Shown: piece after piece, positions 39,202-47,665 of the stretch
Layout of the letters: each line of letters starts with the position of its first letter
How positions within the stretch are numbered: position 1 is the stretch's first letter
NCBI GenBank assembly: GCA_027624625.1
Contig: JAQBWH010000004.1
Location: 1 to 64,000 of the forward strand
Source: Verrucomicrobiota bacterium
GTDB taxonomy: Bacteria; Verrucomicrobiota; Verrucomicrobiia; Chthoniobacterales; JACTMZ01
DNA length: 64,000 nucleotides
Reading direction: 5' to 3'
The notes under the pieces: generated by a model
What the model was told of the DNA's origin: nothing
The model's input: the letters and a program-made list of their open reading frames with translations, nothing else
Database searches by the model: none
Program-made: the position numbers and the translations under genes

Positions 39202-41397
39202 CTAATCGGCCACAAATGCAAGCAAAGCCAGCGGCGGCAAGTTGATTTGAATCGAGTGGCCACGGCTTTGCCAGGGAGTGGGCTCAGAATGGACGCCACC
39301 CATGTTGCCGCCGTCGCTGCCGCCGTAAGCTTCGGCGTCAGTATTAAGGATTTCGCGGTAATGGCCCTCCTTGGGCACGCCGATGCGGTAACCGGCTCGG
39401 ACCACCGGGGTGGCATTCATGGCGAAGACGAGGCTCTGGCCACCGGCCGATTTGCGCAGGAAGGCAACGACGCTGTTGTCGGTATCGTGGAAGTCGATCC
39501 ACTCGAAGCCGTCGTTGGTGTCGTCGAGTTCGTAAAAAGCCGGGTATTCTTTGTAAATGTGGTTGAGATGTTGGACCAGTCGGCTGAGGCCGGCGTGGAG
39601 GGGGAATTGCTTGAGGTGCCAGTCGAGGCTTTGGTTGTAACGCCATTCCTCCCACTGGCCGAATTCGCCGCCCTGAAAGAGCAGTTTTTTTCCGGGGTGC
39701 GCCCACATCAGGGCGTAGAACATCCGCAAATTGGCGAATTTTTGCCACGTGTCTCCCGGCATTTTGCCGAGCAGGGCGCCTTTTCCGTGCACGACCTCGT
39801 CGTGGCTGAGGACCAGGATGAAGTGCTCGTGGAAGGCGTAGAGCAGCGAGAAAGTGATACTGCCTTGGTGATAGCGCCGGTGGATCGGATCAAGACTCAT
39901 GTAGTCGAGGGAGTCGTGCATCCACCCCATGTTCCATTTGAATCCGAATCCAAGGCCGCCAAGGTAAGTCGGACGCGACACGCCGGGCCAAGCGGTCGAT
40001 TCTTCGGCGATGGTGATGATCCCGGGGAAGCGCTCGTAGCTGACCTCGTTGAAGCGCTTGAGAAAATAGATCGCATCGAGGTTTTCGCGTCCGCCGAAGC
40101 TGTTCGGTACCCACTCGCCGCCCTCGCGTGAATAGTCGAGGTAGAGCATCGAAGCGACGGCGTCCACCCGCAGCCCATCGATGTGGTATTGGTCGAACCA
40201 GAAAAGCGCGTTGGCGATGAGGAAATTGCGCACTTCGTTGCGTCCGTAGTTGAAAATATAGGTTCCCCAATCGCGGTGCTCGCCTTGGCGCGGATCGGCG
40301 TGTTCGTAAAGGTGCGTGCCGTCGAACATGGCCAACCCGTGCGCGTCCTTCGGGAAGTGGGCCGGCACCCAGTCGAGGATGACGCCGATCCCCGCCTGGT
40401 GGCAGCTGTCAACAAAGTGGCGGAACTCATCCGGATTGCCGAATCTGCTGGTCGGTGCGTAGTAGCCCGCCACCTGGTAGCCCCAGGACCCGTCGTAAGG
40501 ATGCTCGGCCACCGGCATGAGCTCGAGGTGGGTGAAGCCCATTTCTAAACAGTAGGGAATGAGCCGTTGGGAGAGTTCGATGTAGCTGAGGGGCCGGTTG
40601 TCTTCCTCTGCCACGCGTTGCCAGGACGCAAGGTGCACCTCGTAGATGCTAATCGGCTTTTTGGTCCACTCCTGGCTGGCGCGATACTTCATCCAGCTTT
40701 GGTCCGACCAGGCGAATCGCCCGAGGTCGTAGACGATCGAGGCGGTTTGCTGTCCGTGTTGGCCATAGAAAGCGAACGGGTCGCTCTTCAGGCAGATCTC
40801 CCCGTGGTATCCCTTGACCTCAAATTTGTAGTGGCTGCCTTCTTTGATTCCGGGGATAAAAATTTCCCAGACACCGCTGCCAAGCAATTTGCGCATGGGT
40901 TGGACGCGGCCGTCCCAGTGGTTGAAATCACCGACTACGCTGACGCGCTGCGCGTTGGGGGCCCAGACGCAGAAGACCGTGCCCTCCACGCCATCGACTT
41001 CGGTGAGATGCGCTCCGAATTTTTGGTAAAGATCCCAGTGGTTTCCCTCGGCATGCAGGTAGACGTCCGTATCGCCAAGGATGCGGCCGAAGGAATACGG
41101 GTCACGCGTTTCCCACTCTTGGCCATCGTGCGACTTGAGGCACAAGATGTAAGAAAACTCCGCGGTATTCTTGGGGAGGACTGCTTCGAAAAATCCTTCC
41201 GGATGGATTTTCACCGCCTCGAACTTGCGCGCACGATTGCCAGCGTCGACCACCGTGACCGAGGCCGCATCGGGCCGGAAGACACGCACCGCGAGGAAAT
41301 CGCCGGTGGGCCGCATGCCCAAAGTGTGGAACGGATCGGCGTGGCTTGCTTCGAGAAAGGCGGCAAGCTCTTCGGGCGGGACGGTGGACTTCGGCAT
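39202..41397 (-). CDS. glgB: 1,4-alpha-glucan branching enzyme
   Basis: 'VWAPNAQRVSVVGDFNHWDGR', 'GWVPAHFPKD..GLAMFDGTHLYEH', 'GLRVDAVASMLYLDYSREGGEWVPN', 'LSHDEVVHGKG'. Confidence 0.97.
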   Translation of the reverse strand: MPKSTVPPEELAAFLEASHADPFHTLGMRPTGDFLAVRVFRPDAASVTVVDAGNRARKFEAVKIHPEGFFEAVLPKNTAEFSYILCLKSHDGQEWETRDPYSFGRILGDTDVYLHAEGNHWDLYQKFGAHLTEVDGVEGTVFCVWAPNAQRVSVVGDFNHWDGRVQPMRKLLGSGVWEIFIPGIKEGSHYKFEVKGYHGEICLKSDPFAFYGQHGQQTASIVYDLGRFAWSDQSWMKYRASQEWTKKPISIYEVHLASWQRVAEEDNRPLSYIELSQRLIPYCLEMGFTHLELMPVAEHPYDGSWGYQVAGYYAPTSRFGNPDEFRHFVDSCHQAGIGVILDWVPAHFPKDAHGLAMFDGTHLYEHADPRQGEHRDWGTYIFNYGRNEVRNFLIANALFWFDQYHIDGLRVDAVASMLYLDYSREGGEWVPNSFGGRENLDAIYFLKRFNEVSYERFPGIITIAEESTAWPGVSRPTYLGGLGFGFKWNMGWMHDSLDYMSLDPIHRRYHQGSITFSLLYAFHEHFILVLSHDEVVHGKGALLGKMPGDTWQKFANLRMFYALMWAHPGKKLLFQGGEFGQWEEWRYNQSLDWHLKQFPLHAGLSRLVQHLNHIYKEYPAFYELDDTNDGFEWIDFHDTDNSVVAFLRKSAGGQSLVFAMNATPVVRAGYRIGVPKEGHYREILNTDAEAYGGSDGGNMGGVHSEPTPWQSRGHSIQINLPPLALLAFVAD

Positions 41398-41430
41398 GGA
41401 AGGGAGGCGTCAACGACGTCGCAACACGGT

Positions 41431-41496
41431 AAAAAATATCGGGCTCACCCTTGAGCGGCAAGGGCCGTGGTCAACCAACTCCGCCCGCGGAGTTGG
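41431..41496 (-). terminator. Tandem hairpins then T-run at the 3' end of the PilT operon (minus strand)
   Basis: Perfect palindrome CCAACTCCGC-CC-GCGGAGTTGG (41475-41496), second hairpin CCCTTG-5nt-CAAGGG (41448-41464), minus-strand T6 at 41431-41436. Confidence 0.5.
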
Positions 41497-42568
41497 CCAA
41501 AGCTGCATCTTCGGCGGGGAGGAACGGCTTGAAGCGATTTTTATCGATCGCCTTCATGAAGGCTTCATGCGGCGAGACCAGGCCCTGCTGCAATTGCGCC
41601 CAGATGGCATCGTCCATGAATTGCATACCCTGAGCCTTGCCGCCGACGATGGCGTCCTGCAACTTCTGGGTGGCTCCCTCGCGTATGATGGCAGCCACTG
41701 CACTGTTGACCACGAGGATTTCGTTCACCGCGATGCGGCCGCCGCCGTCCTGACGTTTGAGCAGGAGCTGCGCGACCACGCCGCGCAAGGACGCGGCCAG
41801 CATGGTGCGGACTTGGGATTGTTGGTCCGATGGGAAGACGTCAATCATACGGTCAACCGTCTTTCGTGCATTGTTGGTGTGGAGGGTGCCGAAAACGAGC
41901 AGACCGGTTTCCGCAGCAGTCAGGGCAAGGGAGATGGTCTCGAGATCGCGCATCTCGCCAACCAGCACGATGTCGGAGTCTTCGCGCAGTGCCGCCTTCA
42001 GTCCGGCGGGAAAGTTGACCGAATGTTCCGGGACTTCGCGCTGGGTGATGATGCTTTTCTTGTTCGAATGGACGAACTCGATCGGTTCTTCCACGGTCAC
42101 GATGTGCCGGGCGAAGTTTGTGTTGATGTAGTCCATCAAGGCCGCCAGCGTGGTGCTCTTGCCGGAACCGGTCGGGCCGGTGACGAGGACAAGGCCGCCG
42201 CGCAAGTGGCCGAATTCTTTGATCACCGGCGGCAGGGCCAGTTCCTCGAGCGTGGCAATGCGCGTCGGGATCAAGCGGAAGACCGCGCCGAGGCCGTGCA
42301 CCTGTTTGAAGTAGTTGCAGCGGAAACGGCTGTCCTCATTCATCTCGTAGGCGAAGTCGAGATCGCCTTTGTGCTGGAAACGTTCCCAGTTTTTCGGCGT
42401 GCAAATCTCGCTGAGCATGTAGCTCATCTCGTCGGCCGTGAGGAGTTCCTCGCGGATCGGGATGACGTCGCCGTGACGACGGATTTTGGGTGGTTGCCCC
42501 TCGGCGAGATGCAGGTCGGACGCGCCCGCGTCGATCAGAACTTGAAAGAATTGGTCGATGTGGGCCAT
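41471..42568 (-). CDS. pilT: PilT-family twitching motility/retraction ATPase
   Basis: 'LVLVTGPTGSGKSTTLAALMDYIN', 'HIVTVEEPIEFVHSNKKSIITQREV', 'ALREDSDIVLVGEMRDLETISLALTAAETGLLVFGTLHTN'. Confidence 0.95.
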   Translation of the reverse strand: MAHIDQFFQVLIDAGASDLHLAEGQPPKIRRHGDVIPIREELLTADEMSYMLSEICTPKNWERFQHKGDLDFAYEMNEDSRFRCNYFKQVHGLGAVFRLIPTRIATLEELALPPVIKEFGHLRGGLVLVTGPTGSGKSTTLAALMDYINTNFARHIVTVEEPIEFVHSNKKSIITQREVPEHSVNFPAGLKAALREDSDIVLVGEMRDLETISLALTAAETGLLVFGTLHTNNARKTVDRMIDVFPSDQQSQVRTMLAASLRGVVAQLLLKRQDGGGRIAVNEILVVNSAVAAIIREGATQKLQDAIVGGKAQGMQFMDDAIWAQLQQGLVSPHEAFMKAIDKNRFKPFLPAEDAALANSAGGVG

Positions 42569-42572
42569 GGCT

Positions 42573-43721
42573 TCAGAGTGTGCCGCAGAGTTGTTTCATG
42601 ATGGGCTTGTCCTCCGAGCGCGCGATGGCCTCATCGGCTGTGATGACTCCCGCACGATAAAGCCCGGCTAGCGAGTCGTCCATAAGTTGCATCCCGAGTT
42701 TTTTGCCGGTTTGGATGATGCCGGGGAGCATGAAAGTTTTTGCTTCGCGGATGACATTGGCCACGGCGGGGGTGTTCATGAGAACTTCGATTGCCAGGGC
42801 ACGACCTGCGCCATCGGCGCGGGGCACGAGTTGCTGCGAGACGATTCCGCGCAGTGATTCGCTGACCATGATGCGGATTTGTTCGCGCTGGTCCACGGGG
42901 AAAACGTCGAGAAGACGGTCGAGCGTACGGGCTGCATTGGCGGTATGGAGCGTACCGAGAACAAGGTGGCCGGTTTCGGATGCGGTGATGGCGAGCGAGA
43001 TTGTTTCCAGGTCGCGCATTTCACCCACCATGATGACATCCGGGTCCTCCCGGAGGGCGCCGCGCAGTGCCGCTCCGAAGGATTCCGTGTGGGTGTGCAC
43101 TTCCCGCTGGTTCACTTGGCAGCCCCGGGGGGTGAAGAGGTATTCGATCGGATCCTCCAAGGTGATGATGTGTTCGTGGCGGGTGCGGTTCACTTCTTCG
43201 ACCAGCGCGGCAAGGGTCGTGCTCTTGCCGCTGCCAACCGAGCCGGTAACCAGAACGAGCCCGTTCTGGTATTGGGTCAGCATTTTGAGCTGCGGCGGCA
43301 AACTGAGTTCGTCCATCGACCGCACGTTGGTCTGGATGATCCGGAAAACAAGGTCGTAGCCGAGACGGTGGCGCACCACGCTGGTGCGGTAACGACCCGC
43401 CTCGTTGGTGTAGGCAAAGTCAACGTCACCGCGCTCCTCGAGGAGTTTCTTCTGCGCGTCATTAAGAAAGCCCATGGAGAGTCGCTTGGTGTCGGCGGCC
43501 GTGAGTTTATCCGCCTGCAACCAGATCGGCTCAAGGGTACCGAAGCGCCGCCAGGTCGGTTGGAGGTTGACGCTGAGGTGGATATCTGAGGCGCCCGATT
43601 CCTTGCCGATGGCGAGGTATTGGTCCACGTGCTCGAGGGCATGTACGTCGGAGGCACCCTCCTCTCTAATGTCGACAGTTGTTGGGTCGGGGGAATCGGA
43701 CACGGGGGTGGGAATCTTCAC
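42573..43721 (-). CDS. Second PilT-family ATPase
   Basis: 'LVLVTGSVGSGKSTTLAALVEEVNRTRHEHIITLEDPIEYLFTPRGCQVNQREV', 'REDPDVIMVGEMRDLETISLAITASETGHLVLGTLHT'. Confidence 0.95.
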   Translation of the reverse strand: MKIPTPVSDSPDPTTVDIREEGASDVHALEHVDQYLAIGKESGASDIHLSVNLQPTWRRFGTLEPIWLQADKLTAADTKRLSMGFLNDAQKKLLEERGDVDFAYTNEAGRYRTSVVRHRLGYDLVFRIIQTNVRSMDELSLPPQLKMLTQYQNGLVLVTGSVGSGKSTTLAALVEEVNRTRHEHIITLEDPIEYLFTPRGCQVNQREVHTHTESFGAALRGALREDPDVIMVGEMRDLETISLAITASETGHLVLGTLHTANAARTLDRLLDVFPVDQREQIRIMVSESLRGIVSQQLVPRADGAGRALAIEVLMNTPAVANVIREAKTFMLPGIIQTGKKLGMQLMDDSLAGLYRAGVITADEAIARSEDKPIMKQLCGTL

Positions 43722-44053
43722 GGCTTACGGCCGGATCGCAAGCTCAGAAGGAGCGGAATCAATTGGCTGACTGCGGCGGGGAGGAGCTTAAGTAGGGTGG
43801 GCACCCAGAAAGCAGCCCCGCTGCGCGCAACTCCCTGAATTCGAACCTGTTGTGATCGGCCACCTTTTGGGCGCAACAGCAGGGCGGCGGCGAATCCTGC
43901 CACGGAGGCGCAAGGCATCCACCACCTCCAGTCCCGCGCTATTTCGCTGCGAAGTTGATGCAAAGGGTTGGCTGCCTCGGCCAGGTCACGCGCCCTGGCA
44001 TTCAGTTCTGACCCGGCAGAATCCAGTTCGCGCAGGTATTCTTCGCGGTTCAT
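43718..44053 (-). CDS. Small hypothetical membrane-associated protein (YqjK-position in a yqjDEK-like operon)
   Basis: 'MNREEYLRELDSAGSELNARARDLAEAANPLHQLRSEIARDWRWWMPCASVAGFAAALLLRP'; overlaps both neighbours by 4 nt. Confidence 0.55.
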   Translation of the reverse strand: MNREEYLRELDSAGSELNARARDLAEAANPLHQLRSEIARDWRWWMPCASVAGFAAALLLRPKGGRSQQVRIQGVARSGAAFWVPTLLKLLPAAVSQLIPLLLSLRSGRKP

Positions 44054-44460
44054 GAAAGTTTTTTCACCTCTCGGCGCAAAGCCTCACGGGTTCCGAGAAA
44101 CAAAACTTTGGTTTTGGTCGTGCGCCTGCGCAAGAGAACAAAAATCACAGCCGCCGCCAAGGCGTGCAGCGCGAAGAGGACAAGCAGGGCGGCTGCCCAT
44201 TCGCCCCCGAGCAGGCTAACGACCGCAACGGTAAGCCCGATGAGAAGAAACAAATAGGCGAGCACGGAGGCAACCACGAAGGCCAGACCAAGCAAACCGA
44301 TGAGCAGTGCTTCACCGCTCGCCTCGCGCAACTCGAGACCAAAGAGGCCGGCGAGAGCCCGCAAGAAACGAACTAGCGCCGCGGTGAAAGCGCTGGCCGA
44401 AGCTTGAAACTTCGGTGGCTCCGGCACCGTGGCCGGTTCCGCGCCGGGCGATCTTTTCAT
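44050..44460 (-). CDS. Phage holin family / YqjE-like (holin superfamily III) membrane protein
   Basis: 'LFGLELREASGEALLIGLLGLAFVVASVLAYLFLLIGLTVAVVSLLGGEWAAALLVLFALHALAAAVIFVLLRRR' two-helix pattern. Confidence 0.72.
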   Translation of the reverse strand: MKRSPGAEPATVPEPPKFQASASAFTAALVRFLRALAGLFGLELREASGEALLIGLLGLAFVVASVLAYLFLLIGLTVAVVSLLGGEWAAALLVLFALHALAAAVIFVLLRRRTTKTKVLFLGTREALRREVKKLS

Positions 44461-44471
44461 GGGCCGCGTGA

Positions 44472-44771
44472 TCAGCGGCGGATGACGAGGCCAAGAACGA
44501 ATCCGGCAGCCAAGGCGATGCCGACGGCTTGGAGCGGATTTTCCCGGATGTATTCCTCACTGTCCTCGCTGAGGGTGCGGGCGCGACCGGTGGTGTCCGA
44601 CCAGACCTGATTGGCCTTTTCGCGGTATTCACCTGCCCGTTCGTTTAAAGTGCCACGCAGGTCACTAAGCTTTGCAGCCGCGGCGTCCTTGAACTCTTGA
44701 GCCGCTTCGCTGGCGTGGGTCTTGCCACTCTTGAACTTGTCTGCCGCTTGTTTTATTTCTTTTTCGCTCAT
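44472..44771 (-). CDS. DUF883 (YqjD/ElaB-like) family protein
   Basis: 'AKLSDLRGTLNERAGEYREKANQVWSDTTGRARTLSEDSEEYIRENPLQAVGIALAAGFVLGLVIRR' C-terminal tail-anchor typical of YqjD/ElaB. Confidence 0.82.
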   Translation of the reverse strand: MSEKEIKQAADKFKSGKTHASEAAQEFKDAAAAKLSDLRGTLNERAGEYREKANQVWSDTTGRARTLSEDSEEYIRENPLQAVGIALAAGFVLGLVIRR

Positions 44772-44882
44772 AATTTTTTTAAGTTTCGAGCTCTAATTAT
44801 CGCAGACGGGACAGCGGGTGGCAAGTGCCGGAGCATCGTTTTTCTTGAAGCAAACGTATCCTTGACGGACAAATTACCTCTT

Positions 44883-46772
44883 ATGACCGCCGCCGAGACT
44901 TGCCAAGCCGACCACCTATCTCCCGAATTACCGGCACGGGCCGATGAAATCATCACCCATTATCCGGTTTCCATCCGCAGTGCCGCGGTGCCGCTCCTTC
45001 ACCTTTGGCAGAACCACTTTGGCTTTATTGATGACAGCGGAGTGGATTGGATCGCGCGCCGACTCGGCCTCGAACCGATTAATATCCTCGAACTTGTCAC
45101 CTTTTACCCTTGGTTTCGCCAGACCCCGCCCGGCCAGACCACCATCCGGGTTTGCCGCACTTTATCCTGTGCCATGGCTGGCTCCTCCGAGGTCCGCGAT
45201 GAGCTGCTCCATTGCGCTGGTGCCATGGATACCCCAGACCATGGCCATGGGGTGACCAGCCCCGACGGCAAATACACCATCGAGTTCGTCGAATGCCTCG
45301 CCAGTTGCGGCACGGCGCCGGTGGCGCTGGTCGGTGACAAACTGGTGGAGCGCATGAAACCGGCAGACGCCGGCCGCATTCTGCGGGATACCGACCACAC
45401 ATACCGCAAGTCGATCCGTGCCCCCCATCCTGCGGAGAAGCGCATGATCCTCAAAAATGTCGCCCGCGAGGATTACAACACATCACTCGAATGTTATCTG
45501 CGGCACGGCGGATATGATTCTTTGAAAAAAGCGCTGAAGATGAAGCCCGAGGAAATCGTGGCTGAACTGAAAACTTCCAACCTGCGCGGTCGTGGCGGGG
45601 CCGGTTTTCCGGTCGGGGTGAAATGGAGTTTCATCAAGCGCGAGGACGGCAAACCGCATTACCTCGTGGTCAACGGTGACGAATCAGAGCCCGGCACTTT
45701 CAAAGACCGCTACATTTTGCACGAGGACCCGCATCAACTACTCGAAGGCATGATGATCGCCGCTTGGACCCTCAATGTGCACCTCAGCTACATTTACATC
45801 CGCTGCGAATTTCCCGAGGCCGCCCGCATCGTGGAAAAAGCGATCGCCGAAGCCAAAGCGGCCGGCTTGATCGGCCGGGACGTCTGCGGGAGCGGCTTTG
45901 CTTGCGATATTTTCGTCCATCAAGGTGCTGGCGCTTACATTTGCGGCGAAGAAACCAGCTTACTCGAGTCGCTGGAAGGCAAGCGCCCTTACCCGCGGAT
46001 CAAGCCACCCTTTTTTCCCGCCGTCTTCGGGCTCTACAATTGCCCGACCATCGTCAACAACGTCGAATCGCTCTGCCATGTGAAGCATGTTCTGGCCATG
46101 GGCGGCGAGGCATTTGCCAAGCTCGGTTCACCCGGCGACGGCGGCACGCGGACCCTTTGCGTGAGCGGGGACGTGCAAAATCCCGGCTACTATGAATTGG
46201 GTTGCGGGCAGGTCACCGTCGGGCAGTTGATCAACGAGATTTGCGGCGGTCTGAAACCCGGCCGCAAACTCAAGGCGATCATTCCCGGGGGCAGTTCGGC
46301 CAAGGTCCTGCGGGCCGGCGAGAAGTTTGCCATGAAGCGCAAAGGGCCGGACGGCGCCGAGCAAAACGTGCAAGTCGACCTGATGGATCTCGTGCTCGAC
46401 GCCAGCACGCTGGCCGCGGCCGGTTCGATGATCGGCAGTGCCGGCGTGATGATTCTCGACGACTCGCGCGACATGCTCTGGGTGCTGAACAACATCAACG
46501 ATTTCTACGCTCACGAAAGCTGCGGCCAATGCACCCCGTGCCGCGAAGGCAGTCTTTGGATGTCAAAAGTCACCACCCGCATGCTCAACGGCGACGTCAA
46601 ACCGACCGATGCGACCCAACTCGTCGGCATCGCCGACCACATTGCCGGCCGCACGGTCTGCGCCTTCGGCGAAGCCTGTGCCTGGCCGACCCAGAGTTTC
46701 GTCGGCAAGTTCCGCGAGGAATTCGAACCGCGTCCCGCCGGGGCGAACGGCAACGGCGTCAACGGACACTAA
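44883..46772 (+). CDS. nuoEF: Fused NADH-quinone oxidoreductase subunits E and F
   Basis: N-term NuoE ([10 protein letters not shown] / [10 protein letters not shown] 2Fe-2S ligands), then NuoF: '[20 protein letters not shown]', '[15 protein letters not shown]', '[29 protein letters not shown]-like', '[12 protein letters not shown]' in one ORF. Confidence 0.95.
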   Translation: [629 protein letters not shown]

Positions 46773-46799
46773 AGCGGACTAGAAAAAACTTAAACCGCT

Positions 46800-47525
46800 C
46801 TAAAGCTGATATTCCGGGAGCACGTAAACAATCCGCCCGCACTGCTCGCAGGAGACGACCGTGGTGCCGAGTTTGGCATCGCGTAAGGTCGCCGGAGTAA
46901 CGGTCATGTGGCAACCGGAGCAGTGGTTGCCCTCAAGAGGGACGATGGCGCGACCGGCCTTGTTCAGGAACAACTTTTCGTAGAGATCGAACAAGTCCTC
47001 GTCGCCGGCTTTCACTTCCGCGGCGATCGCTTCGCGCTCGACTTTCAGTTCGTCGGCCCGGCCCTGCAGCACACCAACTTTGTCGTCGGCGGTTTTCAGC
47101 AGGGCGGCGACGCGGTTTTTTTCCGCATTGAATTTGGCCTCGGCTGCGGTGATGGCCGGCTTGAGGTCTTCGGTCTCCTGCATCAGTTCGAGTTCACGAT
47201 CTTCAATGACAACAATGTCTTGCTCGGCCCGCTCAATCTCGTGCTTCAGCGCGGTGTATTCCTCGTTCTTGCGCGTCTCCAATTGCTGGGTGCGGTATTT
47301 GGCGATTTGCCCGCGTTTGGCGGCCGCCTCGACCTCGAGGCGCTTGCGCTCCACCTCGATTTCTTTGGCCCGGGTTTTGTCGCCTTCCAGTTTGGCTTGC
47401 GCCACAGCGAGTTCCTTTTCCAAGAAAGACTTTTCGCCCGGCACGGCATTGATTTCGCGGAGAAAAGTTTGCAGCCGTTGGTCTCGCTCCTGCAGGAGGA
47501 GAAGTTTCTCCAGAATTTCTACCAT
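46800..47525 (-). CDS. Coiled-coil C4-type zinc-ribbon protein (CdsZ/zf-RING_7-like)
   Basis: Long coiled coil then 'VPLEGNHCSGCHMTVTPATLRDAKLGTTVVSCEQCGRIVYV'. Confidence 0.85.
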   Translation of the reverse strand: MVEILEKLLLLQERDQRLQTFLREINAVPGEKSFLEKELAVAQAKLEGDKTRAKEIEVERKRLEVEAAAKRGQIAKYRTQQLETRKNEEYTALKHEIERAEQDIVVIEDRELELMQETEDLKPAITAAEAKFNAEKNRVAALLKTADDKVGVLQGRADELKVEREAIAAEVKAGDEDLFDLYEKLFLNKAGRAIVPLEGNHCSGCHMTVTPATLRDAKLGTTVVSCEQCGRIVYVLPEYQL

Positions 47526-47665
47526 GATGCGTTCTTCTAGGCTTTCCCATGCGGGGCGACCAGCAAGAATTCCGGTTGTTTCTCCGGCTGGCGCCGATTG
47601 CTCCCTTGCCGCCGCCGCGTTTCGGCCCGTGGCGGCCGCTCCTGGCCGCAGCGCCCAATATCTGG

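Noticed and set aside
46773-46799. AGCGG...CCGCT dyad between convergent nuoEF and zinc-ribbon gene
   Set aside because: Only a 5-bp stem with a 17-nt loop; too weak to call a terminator
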